DNA of 64,000 nucleotides from Aricia agestis (lineage: Eukaryota > Arthropoda > Insecta > Lepidoptera > Lycaenidae). Below the pieces are notes generated by a model. That model saw only the letters and a list, made by a program, of their open reading frames with translations, had not been told where the DNA came from and did not search any database. How positions within the stretch are numbered: the first letter of the stretch is position 1; each line of letters begins with the position of its first letter. The translations under genes and the position numbers were made by a program. The DNA is taken from positions 13,825,262 through 13,889,261 of the forward strand of contig NC_056418.1 of NCBI RefSeq assembly GCF_905147365.1. The letters run 5' to 3'. Below are positions 19,703-30,602 of the stretch, piece after piece.

Positions 19703-21727
19703 ATTCCAACATATATTCCGGTCTATCTGCGCAGACATACCTGTACAGGTGGACCTCCCGGTAGATCGTAGCGTGTATCGCTTACATTACACATTAAATA
19801 GAGCACTAACAGTCAATAATATCTTCAACACAATTCCAATAGCTATTCAATTGAGAATCTACGACTACGTCTAACGCTACGCGTTTCATGTGTAAATCAC
19901 TTTCCATTAGCCTATTCACTGCGCTCTGAAGACGTTTTTATAGACGCAAATAGTACAACTCGTCTGTCGGACGCCATCTAATGGCGTATTTAAAAACAGG
20001 CGGATCTGTCGGACGCCAGTAGACGGCGTTTTTTTCCCCCGTATTTTAACGTCATGATTTTGCGATAAAAACATATTCTATCCTGCTCAAACTTATACAA
20101 AGTACTGGAGATACGACAAGGATGGAACAGAATACTACGTATAACACGTGATACAAAATTTTTAAATTCCAACTCAGTATTTGCAACGCAGTGCAAAGTG
20201 CAAAGCAGTGCGGGTTTTTTACCTTTAAATTATTATAATTACCGTGTGTTTAAGGTGAAAATTGTGTTTTTATAATGAACGGGTAAGTAATAAACAGTTT
20301 TTAATTCATATCTTATGTTATAGACGATGAATAATTTTGAATGAATGGTTTATTTTTTAAATAACATACGAAATATTGGCGTGTATTGACTTTCACCTAC
20401 TTACACCTTAGGATTAACAAAATATTGTAGGGTAAAATAATATTAAATTATATAAATTATGTTAGTGTATATCATACAGATTCTAACAACATAAACTGTA
20501 TATACATATTTCATACAAAATTAGGGAGTTTTCGTCATTTTAATGCGATGGGGCGCTATTTCCAGTCCTAGGCCGAAATCTGTCTGACAATTACGCCCGA
20601 AGATGTCATTTTAAATTTTGACAGACGAGGGGACAACATGTATTGCCGCATGAAGAGATGTTTAATTATTACTTAAGTTTAATTTAATGTATTTATAATA
20701 AGTGCCTAAGAATTTGCATGCTATATTATTAGTGAAAAGTGTGATCATGGAAATACTATCATAACATAGAAGCCAAAAAAAAAAAAAGCCGAAGACATCG
20801 AAGCAAATAAAGAAATATGAATGAGTTTAATTTAATGGTGATTTTCACATAACCTCCAATTCATTTGTATTCATTTCAGTTGCTTAAGAGTCCCGAGAAA
20901 GGACATAGAAAAAATGCACGGTTCGCGCATGAGAGCCAAATGGCGCAACTTTTGCGGACATGTAAGGTACTGTTAATAGTTGGGGGGGGGGGAAGAGGGG
21001 ATTTCGGGACTAGCTCGAGCGTGTCAGATTAAGCTTGTATAGGCTTCCGACATGTGTCTAGTCATCATGGTATAGAAATCAGATTTCTCACATGGTGGGT
21101 TAAAAAAATTTTTTTTGAATATTGAAATGTTATAGGATTTGTCAGATTAAGATAGAGGATTTTAAGTATACCCCGAAGAAGCTTCCATATAAAGCACTGA
21201 CGATTCAAAGGTAAGGTAAGCCTTTTTAAAATATAAAAATATAAAGCTTCATATTTTCCTAACTAAGCTTCGCAGATATTTTATTTTGCACCAAACTAAA
21301 TGATTTAGTCTAAAATATAATAATAACTGACCGAAATAAGCAATTTTCTGAATATATTTTCTTTTCCAAAACTTTAAAATAGCCGCAGTTTCTGAAACCG
21401 CCGCTAAAATAAAAAACGCTCTTATTATTTTTTATAAGTTTTACCTAATGTAAAAAACCTACTAGGTCTCTATGACGCTCGAGTGACTACAAAATTAGCA
21501 CCTTCCCCTCCCCTACTATAAAAAATCTTTTCAACAGTACTAGCAGAGTAGACAGAACTAAGGAGTACCACAACTTCAAACAAACGGGCGAATATACGCG
21601 AGTTGGGCGCTAGTATCAATTTGCACATGTTTGTTGTTTCACCATGCTGAGTAACACATCCTCTCATCTCTTCTGAGTCGACCTATTCGTTAGTTCTGTT
21701 TACTCAGTAGCTCTACCATGAGTTTAC
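19703..21727. other. Long spacer
   Basis: No gene supported. Small items: a direct repeat TCTGTCGGACGCCA at about 19963 and 20007; a Hel-A scrap at 20888-20960 (GTCCCGAGAAAGGACATAG, GGCGCAACTTTTGCGG); an A-run and a G-run (20989) of about ten bases. Confidence 0.35.
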
Positions 21728-21875
21728 AGCTATAGTATTTATCGATACTCGATACCGACTACGTAAATATTTAGTATGGCGATTTTAGTTCCGCAAGTGA
21801 CCGCTAGAGGCGCTGTAAATTTTGCCATACTAAAAATTTACGTAGTCGGTATCGAGTATCGATAAATACTATAGC
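21728..21875. mobile_element. Single MITE, perfect 50-bp ends
   Basis: AGCTATAGTATTTATCGATA CTCGATACCGACTACGTAAA at the left is mirrored exactly at the right. 148 bp. It ends three bases before the Harbinger-like element. Confidence 0.9.
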
Positions 21876-22321
21876 TTAAGGGTCGGTTGTTTGATCACTA
21901 GTAAAAAATTACTAATAGTATCCGTAACCATTAGTTAGTTGACTGTAGTTAGACCTTGACCAGTTGTTAAAATAGAAATACGTTGTCTCAACTGATTTTT
22001 GACTTTAGTTAAAAGTAACAATCGTCAATTGTGTTGCTATTAGAAGGAACATGGGGAACCCAAAATTCTGCCGGGAGATTTTTTTTACTACTGGTAATAT
22101 TGTTTATGAAACGTCGGCTGTATAGAACCTTTTGCGCTCACGCACAACCAATGTTCAAAGAACAATAGCCCTTAAAGTATTTGACATACGGACGTAATTG
22201 AAACTTAACTCAAATTATTTGGATATAATAATCAATAAAGATGGGTTTATTGGGTCATGGGGACTCTTTCTGTAAAAAAATACAATTGTTTTTAATTTTT
22301 GCACGTGTTTTCTTTATTTTT

Positions 22322-22840
22322 AGGGTTCCGTACCTCAAAAGGAAAAAACGGAACCCTTATAGGATCACTTTGTTGTCCGTCTGTCCGTCCGTCCGTCTGT
22401 CAAGACCCTTTTTCTCAGGAACGCGTGGAGGTATGAAGCTGAAATTTATATCAATTACTCAGGTCTACTGTCCCTTGAAGCTGTGAAAAAATCAAACTTC
22501 TAAGCCAACGCAATCAAAAGATACAGCCGTTTATGCCGCAAATTTTCGACACTTGCAAGGGAATCAAAACCTACAGGGTGCTTCCCGTGAACTCAGAATC
22601 TTGAAATTTGGTACGAAGCAACGTCTTATAGCATAGATAAAGGAAAAATTACGAAAACCATAAATTTTTAGTTACATCACATAATATATTTTTTTTTAAT
22701 AATTTTAAACTTACTACCCATTTCCTCATAAACGCGTAGAGGTATTAAATTGAAATTCATACCAAATACTCAGGTCTATAATACCTTTAAGCTGTCGGAA
22801 CCCTCGGTGCGCGAGTCCGACTCGCACTTGGCCGGTTTTT
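22322..22840 (+). mobile_element. Rep-T, young copy 1
   Basis: Starts AGGGTTCCGTACCTCAAAAG, has a TCCGTC/TGTC run, and ends CGAGTCCGACTCGCACTTGG CCGGTTTTTT. By eye it is essentially identical to 34811-35320 apart from an 8-bp GTCC-type length difference, so one source gave both recently. It interrupts the Harbinger-like element. T-runs flank both copies. The ORF reading into its left half is an artefact. Confidence 0.85.
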
Positions 22841-22962
22841 TAAAAACTTTATGACTTATTTAAACTTTTTGCATAAAAATGCCCTTTTTTGTGTTTTTAT
22901 GGTAGCCAGGATTCAATATTTATGTAATACAGCACTGTTGTTGTTGGTACCTACTTACCTAT

Positions 22963-23176
22963 TTAGTAAATAGTACACAATGTAGACTTAATCACTTCAG
23001 CAACTATCCAAAGTACTGTTTCTTTGGACATTCTAAACCTTTCGAAAAATTCGACTTCATCCCAATCTTCTAGCAGCTAGCTGCACAATTCTAGAGCGAA
23101 ATGTTTGATGATTGATGATTTCTTCATCAGAAGAACTTTCCGAGTCATCGAAATGTATAAGTACATTTAAATCCAT
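22963..23176 (-). pseudogene. Harbinger-like transposase N-terminal relic
   Basis: The complement starts at an ATG ending at 23176 and reads MDLNVLIHFDDSESSSDEE, then an acidic/basic stretch. After a frameshift near 23061-23070 it continues DWDEVEFFERFRMSKETVLW IVAEVIK and stops at 22963. The block FF-RFRMSKET is typical of the region before the catalytic domain in PIF/Harbinger transposases. The DDE catalytic part is absent. No function remains. Confidence 0.6.
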
Positions 23177-23489
23177 TATTTTTTTATAAAAGCACTCTTT
23201 TTGTGCAGTAAAGTATCTCAACTTGACTAGATATTATCCGCAACAACAAACAAATCAAACTAATGGTCAATGTTAACTACGCAGTCCGAGCGTAGTCAAA
23301 TTATTTAACAATTTGTCAAAAACTTTTACTACAGTTAGCTTAACTATCGATTGAAAAACAACATTTTGTAATTTTTAACCAATAGTTAGTTTAACTAACA
23401 GTTTTTAACTATCAGTAACCTTAACTAGCGATCAAACAACGGGCCCTTAGACTCATGGTACAGCTATGGTATTAGTTAAACACGACTAT

Positions 23490-23642
23490 ACAACGTGTAA
23501 CAAAAGTAAGCGAAAATACTTTAGGGTATTGTGCCCCTTACATCTTTTACATCTTTAGGGCTTTGCCCCTACAAAAATTAGGTTAGGTAAGGTAAGTTAT
23601 ACACATCCTAAAATATTATCACTTCGTTTTGTTACACCTTGT
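23490..23642. mobile_element. Pal-1 MITE, short copy
   Basis: AACGTGTAACAAAAGTAAGC at the left and TTTTGTTACACCTTGTATAC at the right. The middle is altered (GGTTAGGTAAGGTAAG). Confidence 0.7.
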
Positions 23643-23799
23643 ATACTATAGTATAGAATGTTCTATATTACACCTATAGAACATTCTCGTAGCCAGCTAC
23701 GCGCAACTGACGCGTAACTGGCTTTTAAAATAAATATTATACAAATTTAATTAAAACCGCTATCATAATATTTGTAAGGATGCATTTTAAATAAGGCAT

Positions 23800-23945
23800 T
23801 TAAAAACGGAACTTTATTTTAACTTTAACAGGAGATCTGATCCAACCCAAAAATGTTTAAAATTACGGACATGGACACGGCAATGCATTTTAAATAAGCC
23901 ATTTAAAACGGAATTTTATTTAAACTTTAACAGGAGATTTGGGGG
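23800..23945. repeat. Local direct repeat
   Basis: ATGCATTTTAAATAAG-CATTT and CGGAA(C/T)TTTATTT-AACTTTAACAGGAGAT occur twice, at 23780-23835 and 23882-23938, about 105 bp apart. Confidence 0.7.
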
Positions 23946-24044
23946 CCTGAGCCTGACCATGAGCTCTTATACCAGTATTACCTTAATATTACTTTTGAAT
24001 TTCGTATAAACAAACATGATCTCTATTACAAAATATATATATAT

Positions 24045-24300
24045 ATACAGCGTGTAACAAAAATAAGTGATAATACTTTATGGTGTGTACATGTTCCTTG
24101 TAAATAGTTCACTGTGAAAGTAGCAGCTCTGAAAGACGAAAAAATTTTTGTATGGGCAAGGGCCCGAGCGTCACGAGTTTCCCCATACAAAAGTGAAAAA
24201 AAATTGTGTCTTTCAGCGCTGCTACTTTCACAGTGAACTCTCTACAAGGAACACGTACACACTCTAAAATATTATCACTTATTTTTGTTACATCCTGTAT
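24045..24300. mobile_element. Pal-1 MITE, full copy
   Basis: TACAGCGTGTAACAAAAATA to TTTTGTTACATCCTGTAT, with AGCAGCTCTGAAAGACGAAA mirrored by TTTCAGCGCTGCTACTTTCA. It lies directly against Hel-B. Confidence 0.85.
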
Positions 24301-24521
24301 ATAACTCAAAGGTGACTGACTGACATGGTGATCTATCAACGTACAGCCCAAACCACTGGACGGATCGGGCTGAAATTTTGCATGCAGGTAGATGTTATGA
24401 CGAAGGCATCCGCTAAGAAAGGATTTTGATAAATTCCAACCCCAAGGGGTTAAGATAGGGGATGAAAGTTTGTATATAATAATACTTCTTAACGCGAGCG
24501 AAGCCGCGGGCAAAAGCTCGT
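24301..24521 (+). mobile_element. Hel-B Helitron-like element
   Basis: ATAACTCAAAGGTGACTGAC to GCGGGCAAAAGCTCGTA. Together with the preceding MITE it yields a spurious 134-codon ORF on the complement. Confidence 0.75.
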
Positions 24522-24725
24522 ACTGCTATAAGAGCTCATGGTAGGGGGGCTGATCCAACCCAAAAATGTTTATTATCACGATGTAGGTAAGAATTTTAAT
24601 AAAAACGCAAAAGTGTCTCTGTCTGTTACGGCAAGAACGATTTGAATGACATTTCGAGACTTTCTATAAGACTGGAAATACATAAACGAATTTGGATGCA
24701 AATGAGTTGCGATCGTCATTTAGTA

Positions 24726-24815
24726 ACGAATCCATACTAATATTATAAATGTGAAAGTGTTTCTGTCTGTCTGTCAGTTGCCTCTTCACGCCCAAACCAC
24801 GAAAAATGCACGTTT
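24726..24815 (+). mobile_element. Hel-A 5' fragment
   Basis: ATCCATACTAATATTATAAA TGTGAAAGTG, CTGTCTGTCTGTC, CTCTTCACGCCCAAACCAC, then it stops. Confidence 0.7.
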
Positions 24816-24831
24816 CCCGTTTTCATTTATT

Positions 24832-25027
24832 TATCTTATATCTTTAAACGAGCAAGTCTTGTATTATATATAATTGGAATCTCGGGATCGGCTCCAACGA
24901 TTTTCATGAAATTTAGTATATAGGGGGTTTCGGGGGCGATAAATCGATCTAGCTAGGAATCATTTTTAGAACATGTCATTTTATTCGTGTTTTATCGAAT
25001 ACCGAGCAAAGCTCCGTCAAATAGCTA
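24832..25027 (+). mobile_element. Hel-C Helitron-like element
   Basis: TCTTATATCTTTAAACGAGC at the 5' side; body GGAATCTCGGGATCGGCTCC, GGGGGCGATAAATCGATCTA; end ACCGAGCAAAGCTCCGT then CAAATAGCTAGT. The hairpin just upstream of CTAGT is the classical Helitron 3' signature. Confidence 0.85.
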
Positions 25028-25197
25028 GTTATTTTATAAAATGTCCATAACGTCTTTTCTCCAGCGCCATTGTCTTAACAGTCGTCGGATAGTGACGTGA
25101 TGTGTATAATATAATGTAATCCCCCCTCAAACGTCTCTAGTACATGATCGAGACTAGACACGAGTCTTAAGGGATAGACAGATTAAAAATAAAATAA

Positions 25198-25579
25198 TCA
25201 GGGCGAGCGAAGCGAGTCCTAGTACATACCACAACCTTTACATTTTGTGGTAGGTACACTTTACGGAAAAAACTATGACGCCTATTGATTTGTGCTTTAA
25301 CATAGTAATTTTTATTTATATGTAGATGTGTTATCAACAGTCAGTCAAGGTGTGACGACGCGAGCCCTCACAAAGCTCGGCTTTTACTAGTCAGGGCGAG
25401 CGAAGCGAGCCCTTGTATATCCCACAATTTGAGAACTTTTGTGATACACTTTACGGAAAAACTATCACGCCTATTGATTTGTGCTTTAACATAGTAATTT
25501 ATATTTAGATAGATAGTGTTATATCAGTCAGTCATCGTGTGACGACGCGACGCGAGCCCTCACAAAGATCGGCTTTTAG
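25198..25579 (+). mobile_element. Hel-G, two tandem copies
   Basis: Two adjoining units of about 190 bp start with TCAGGGCGAGCGAAGCGAG at 25199 and 25390. Both share ACTTTACGGAAAAA-CTAT, GCCTATTGATTTGTGCTTTA and GAGCCCTCACAAAG-TCGG. The first ends ACTAGT. Head-to-tail copies suggest tandem rolling-circle insertion or local duplication. Confidence 0.65.
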
Positions 25580-25639
25580 CGAGTATATTTAAAACCGAAC
25601 ACAGAACCATTCCTTTTGGGAAAAGGGCATACAATTCCG

Positions 25640-25788
25640 TTTGTTGTATGTATAAGCCCCACATGATTATTAATTTTATTTTTAGTATTTGTTGTTGTAG
25701 CGGCAACAGAAGTGCATAATATAGACGGACAGACAGCGAAGTCTTAGTAATGGGGTCCCGTTTTTACCCTCTGGGTACGGAACCCTGA
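25640..25788 (-). mobile_element. Rep-T fragment
   Basis: Complement of the 5' part: GACGGACAGACAGCGAAGTC and GGTACGGAACCCT at the right border. Confidence 0.6.
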
Positions 25789-26254
25789 AAATGCATCGCA
25801 TTGGCATGTGAACTAGCCCTAACCCAACAATGATGCAATTCAATTAAGTCACTACCGGTTATAACGACATGTGAATCGTTCAACATATAGGATTACACTC
25901 ACAACTCGCATTTGTTAATGAATTAGAGTTAGTCCATGTAAATTAATTGGCTTTTAGTATTATTGATACGTATTATTTGATGGTTTTATACATGTTTGGT
26001 TTTAAAGCTCAATTTGGGCGGTTACACAGCTAACAATTTAAATAATATAGCCAAATGAATACAATAGCACGATGGTAAAAAGTAAAGTTAGTATTATCAC
26101 CAGTTTCATCACAAGTTTCACCAATATTAACACTATTTTCACCAGAGCTTAACTTTTAATTTCACAGTTTTAACAATTTTATCAGAAAAAAAAGTTTAAC
26201 GCAGCAGCTATGGAGTAATATAATTACATGGTATAATTACATAAGTAATAACGC
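25789..26254. other. A/T-rich spacer
   Basis: Nothing recognised apart from repeated TTTCACCA words near 26100-26145. Confidence 0.35.
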
Positions 26255-26630
26255 ATCCGTGGTCACTAGACCACGGAGGCGGATATAGAGCGCAGCTCTT
26301 GACTCGGAGGTCGTGGGTTCGATTCCCGCGTTGGAAACATGTTATTTCCAAATTTGGTTAGGACACTGCAGGCTGATCACCTGATTGACAAGTAAGATGA
26401 TCCATGCGTCAGATGGGCATGTGAAAAGTCGGTCCTGCGCCTGATCTCTCGCCGGTCGTGTCGGTCTTCCGTCCCACTGGATTATGAGAGTAAAGGAATA
26501 GAGAGTGGTCTTGTGTTGTACTGCGCACACACTTGGGCACTATAAAATTACTCCTGCGTAGCTGGCCTGGTTTCAATGAAACCGGCCACTGTCACCGAAA
26601 CTGGTGTGGGAGCTTATTATTAATTACATG
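26255..26630 (+). mobile_element. SINE-2 (tRNA-related)
   Basis: The tRNA-like head has GGATATAGAGCGCAGCTCTT GACTCGG and a B box GGTTCGATTCC at about 26316-26326. The body includes GACACTGCAGGCTGATCACC TGATTG, GGTCTTCCGTCCCACTGG and GTACTGCGCACACACTTGGG. Its 3' part also occurs at 19320. Confidence 0.75.
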
Positions 26631-27012
26631 GTTTCGTTTCCGATTGTCATGGGACGTTTCAATGTGATTAACAATAAAGACAAGCATATCATATTTTTTT
26701 TAGCAAGTTACATAAGCAGAACTACTTATTCCAATCACATTAAATATATTTTACAAGCTTGTAGTCAGCATAAAGTCCGTGTTGTTATTTACTATCTGTA
26801 CGTGTGTATTTTTTATTCTATGCCGTATAGTTCACGTACAGGTCTAATCGGTAAGGTCACGTCTCAGAAAATATATAAATCTAGATCATATTATCATGTG
26901 ATATGTATTATTAGAAGCGATCCAGGCACACGAGATAACTTGATAGAGATTTCAGATAAACTTCCGTAGAATATCTAAACAAATGCAATTAACTATGCAT
27001 CAATATCATGAT
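26631..27012. other. Spacer with unsupported ORF
   Basis: A 121-codon frame on + starts inside SINE-2 and runs on. It has no recognisable domain and an A/T-rich composition; not called a gene. Confidence 0.35.
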
Positions 27013-27015
27013 TAA

Positions 27016-27156
27016 GGCTCAATTTCACCAACGACTGGTAAAGTTAATGCTCGATTTAGTATCACGTTACCTCTGTCATTTTTCATATGAATGAAAGAGA
27101 TGACATGACATTTTAACAAGCTGTTAACACTAACAGACGTTGGTGAAATTGGGCCT
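27016..27156. mobile_element. Pal-6 MITE, copy 1
   Basis: GGCTCAATTTCACCAACGAC at the left, ACGTTGGTGAAATTGGGCC at the right; TAA on both sides. Shared interior with 63846-63984, for example TAGTATCACGTTACCTCT. Confidence 0.85.
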
Positions 27157-27168
27157 TAATCTTTTTGG

Positions 27169-28175
27169 GCAATATAAATAGCATGTCTAACTTTTCCTAC
27201 CAACTTTAAAACTGTTATTTCTGCTAAATTTCTGCTGAATCAAAATTCAAAAACTAATTCCATAAAAAAACATACAACCAATGCCATAGTTTCGACGTTC
27301 AGTAAACAATTTGTAAAAAATTAACTCTGAATAAAATTATTTTGATTTGATAAGGACAGGCAGTGGCAAGCGGTTTTATACCATGTAAAGTTACTTTACT
27401 AAAATATAATCTTCTCCTATTCGAAGTCGGGCAAGCTCGCTCATCTCACATCGATCACCTGTCTCCCAGCACCTGTGTCGGCGTGACGTCACACCCGCGA
27501 CCTTCGCCCGACTGAAGGTCGGGGTACAGCCTCCATCTCACGACCGTCACACAGAAAATATCCACAGCCGAACATATAACCACCACCTTTTTGGAAGTGG
27601 GTTAAAAATAGACCAGGATCATACCGAACCTGTTTTTAACATTCGTGCAGAGGATAATATAGTTACGATTGTATATTATGTCGCAATAAAATTGCAAATA
27701 CAGTTAGTTATTAGTTAGCTAATTTTAAATGATTATGATTACTTAATACTGACAGAATTAAAAATCACGTGCTGATCGTTTTCACAACATTTTCAGTGCC
27801 TGAGATACCTACAATTCATTCGATTACCTTTTTTAAACCATGTTTGAATTTAATTTTTTTTAATGATTTAGATACATTATAATTATTATTCATATCTACT
27901 TTCTGCTTAAATATCTCACAAGAACGCATCAACGCAACAAACAACTAGATTCTTAACAACGCAATCAAAAGTACATACAGTAAACACATAGAATAACACT
28001 TCAAGTAATACATTGAATAGTTCTAGCTGGAAGCTATAACGGAATAAAATGAAATTGTATTCAAATGGGAGGCTCCGGCCGTGTGATCCAATTTAAGTAT
28101 TATCGCCGGCTCAGCAGAGCGGCGCGGCGCTGCGAGAACATACTATATGTGCACAACATACTATATGTGCATTAA
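27169..28175. other. Spacer with repeat scraps
   Basis: A LINE-like 3' scrap (CTCTGAATAAAATTATTTTG) lies at about 27324. A GC-richer block at 27420-27615 ends ACCACCTTTTTGGAAGTGGG TTAAAAA, a motif whose complement is at 38163-38215. No gene seen. Confidence 0.4.
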
Positions 28176-28392
28176 TCTTATATCTTCAATATTATATCTT
28201 TAAACGAGCAATTCTTGTATCTATGTATATATATAATTGGAATCTCGGAATCGGCTCTAACGATTTTCATGAAATTTAGTATATAAGGGGTTTCGGGGGC
28301 GATAAGTCGATCTAGCTAGGAATCATTTTTAGAAAATGTCATTTTATTCGTTTTTTATCGAATACCGAGCAAAGATCGGTCAAATAGCTAGT
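28176..28392 (+). mobile_element. Hel-C Helitron-like element
   Basis: Starts TCTTATATCTTCAATATTAT ATC and ends ATCGGTCAAATAGCTAGT. A diverged hairpin (GAGCAAAGATC) precedes CTAGT. Confidence 0.85.
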
Positions 28393-28418
28393 ATATATAC
28401 TATGTGTGCACTAACATA

Positions 28419-28545
28419 ACTAGCTGTTTGATCGAGCTTTGCTCGGTATTCGATAAAACACGAATAAAATGACATTTTCTAAAAATGATTCCTAGCTAGA
28501 TCGATTTATCGCCCCCGAAACCCCCTATATACTAAATTTCATGAA
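28419..28545 (-). mobile_element. Hel-C 3' half, inverted
   Basis: ACTAGCTGTTTGATCGAGCT through CCCCCTATATACTAAATTTC ATGA. It faces the previous copy only 27 bp away; the 5' half is missing. Confidence 0.8.
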
Positions 28546-28742
28546 TAAGATAATATAGTATGTGTGCTAACATATAGTATGACGTATAAGTGTATTATTC
28601 TGAGCTTCATGCAATTTAGTACACGTTTTAGTGAAACTCACGCATCTTATATAGACTGAAAATGCTATGTAGTAAGCCAAAATTAGCAACAAAATCAAGT
28701 CTAACGAAACACATAAATTAAAATCTTATTCTTATTGTGTAA

Positions 28743-28832
28743 CTAGCTTTTGCTCGCGGCTTTGCTCGCGTTAAGAAGTATTATTAGGTATCAAACTTTC
28801 ATCCCCTATTTTATCCCCTTATTTAGATACGG
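28743..28832 (-). mobile_element. Hel-B 3' fragment
   Basis: AACTAGCTTTTGCTCGCGGC gives a CTAGT end on the complement, which supports the Helitron assignment of Hel-B. It breaks off after TTATCCCCTT. Confidence 0.7.
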
Positions 28833-29177
28833 GTGCCGCTTGGGGATTGATGGGTTAAATCGAATGCCCCCACATTGTAAAAATTTTGAGCGACAACGAT
28901 TTTGTTGTGTTAATCTATATTAAGAAGTTCAGGAGTCAAGGCTCTGTTCACGGTTTCTGAGTTTTTGACGGGGCTACACTAGCGCTTTTGATTAACTAAC
29001 GTCAAAACGTAAACCAAAATCTGTGTTGAAAAGAGGAACTACACTACGTAGAAGGTTCCAAAGGGTGAATGGCCAAACGCGTAAAATTTGTCTCTATGTT
29101 CAGTTTCGAGATTCGAGATTTTCGAGTTTCGAGATTTCGAGAGAGAGAATCTTTTAATACTTATACTAACTGCCGCA
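28833..29177. other. Spacer
   Basis: GGTGCCGCTTGGGGATTGAT at 28838 recalls the hairpin arm at 2744. TCGAGATT-type repeats at 29106-29140. No gene seen. Confidence 0.35.
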
Positions 29178-29234
29178 CTAACGGCCGTTCCCAATATTTG
29201 ATCTATCTCTGGTTTTGCCCTACTAGAGATCCTA

Positions 29235-29288
29235 TCTCTAATGTCTAATGTGAGCTATTCCTAAATAGCTCACATTAGACATTAGAGA
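29235..29288. repeat. Perfect hairpin, 25-bp arms
   Basis: Arms 29235-29259 and 29264-29288 (TCTCTAATGTCTAATGTGAG and on) are exact complements around a 4-nt loop. Confidence 0.9.
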
Positions 29289-29317
29289 CATATATTTTAT
29301 GTCAATAGGCATGATGA

Positions 29318-29695
29318 CTATTTTTTTTTCTTATCGGTAATTGAAAGACACTTAAAAATACAAACATCGTTGAAAGAATGACTCTGATAGCTTAAAAATT
29401 CACCAAGATATGACAATTCAAATATCTCATAAAAAAGACCTGCCCGAAACGCTCCATACAAAGTGCTACGAAAGTATGACGTCAGTCTTTCGTTGTTAGT
29501 ACGCATCGGGAGATAACTTTGTTCGACAGGTATATTAAATATTGCGTTTATGAAAGTGGTTTCATAACAAAAGTTGCTTTTAATTGCATAAGTTATCGAA
29601 TTGTATACAAATATTAAGAAATTTAATTGAAAAAAAATTCGACTTGAATATCCAACTTTAAAGGCGCATAACAAAAAAAATACAAATGCTATCAA
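29318..29695 (-). other. Unassigned 125-codon ORF
   Basis: An open frame on the complement within the fold-back element. Hydrophobic N-terminal third, no recognised motif, A/T-rich. It may be a relic or chance. Confidence 0.15.
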
Positions 29696-29871
29696 GCTGA
29701 AATTTTTGAAACACTTATTTTTTACCGTGATTTCTTTATTTTATTAACAAATTCGCTAATCTTTGACCTTGTCATCATCCTTATTGTGAGCTATTCCTAT
29801 CTCTAGTAGGGCAAAACCAGAGATAGATCAAAATATTCCTATCTCTAGTAGGGCAAAACCAGAGATAGATC

Positions 29872-30174
29872 AAACAACTTAATTTAACTAAACTTAAGGA
29901 CAGGCGTATATATTTAGACTGCATTTTCTTTTTCAAAATAATTAAAAATCATGTCAACTCACAAACCTTGTTAGAGAAAATAACATATAGCATTCCAGGT
30001 CACTTCTTACGTTCTCATAATTTATTTTATATAAATTATGCCCACTCAAACTACGCGAAACACAGCTTCTTCAGGCGAGTACCCAACTATTGCAATAAGA
30101 ATTTACACCATATAGACCCTTTTTGCAATGCTATTAATAAAATAAAAAACATACTTAAAACCGAAATATTATAA
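29872..30174 (+). pseudogene. LINE ORF2 C-terminal relic (jockey-like)
   Basis: The open frame reads LKDRRIYLDCIFFFKIIKNH, then LLEKITYSIPGH, NYAKHSFFRRVPNYCNKN and IDPFCNAINKIKNIL. This order (short helix with RR, FFKI, LL--I, R-H, NY-K-S, N-----D-F) matches the end of reverse transcriptase proteins of insect jockey-type LINEs. The catalytic part is missing, so it is a 5'-truncated copy. Confidence 0.55.
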
Positions 30175-30602
30175 TAATTAATTAAGTACTAATTAACAAT
30201 AAATTGTAAAACCAGTTCATATGACATAATGTTGCTTATTTGTGTATAATATGTTATGAGTTTCTGTAAATTTTTCTGTAAATTGTTACACCTTCAATGT
30301 TTGTTAAACACACACACACACACACACACATACACACAAACATGAACCCTAGCAGAACTAGTTTTCTGATCCCAAGACTTTGTCGTAGGGCTAGGGTTCT
30401 ATACAAACGTTATACATTTTAACCATGTTAATAATATGTAACATTATTATACACGTCACCTCACACACGCTCAACCAATATATTTTGTAATATTTAATTT
30501 TAAGTTAAGAACCTTTAGGTCTTTTTATTGTATATGTCTTATATGTAACAGTGCTTTATTATATTACGACTGTATGTGTTCTAAATAAAGAAAAAAAAAA
30601 AA
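30175..30602 (+). mobile_element. LINE 3' UTR with CA repeat and poly(A)
   Basis: A (CA)n tract at about 30308-30330 follows the relic. AATAAAGAAAAAAAAAAAAA at about 30583-30602 looks like a poly(A) tail with signal. An inverted pair AACCCTAGCAGAAC / GGGCTAGGGTT lies at 30345-30400. Confidence 0.55.

Larger units (their letters stand above)
21879..23446 (-). mobile_element. PIF/Harbinger-like deletion derivative
   Basis: Inverted ends: AGGGTCGGTTGTTTGATCAC TAGT at the left, and the right end reads ACTAGCGATCAAACAACGGG CCC. TTA borders on both sides (21876-21878 and 23447-23449), the 3-bp duplication type of PIF/Harbinger. A transposase relic lies on the complement near the right end, and a Rep-T copy sits in the middle. 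So it is an internally deleted, dead element of 1568 bp. Confidence 0.7.

Noticed and set aside
24109..24513. Longest ORF in the window, 134 codons on the complement
   Set aside because: It spans a Pal-1 MITE and an adjoining Hel-B copy; both recur elsewhere as non-coding repeats.
26604..26969. 121-codon ORF after SINE-2
   Set aside because: It begins in the SINE tail and encodes no recognisable domain; length is within chance for this window.
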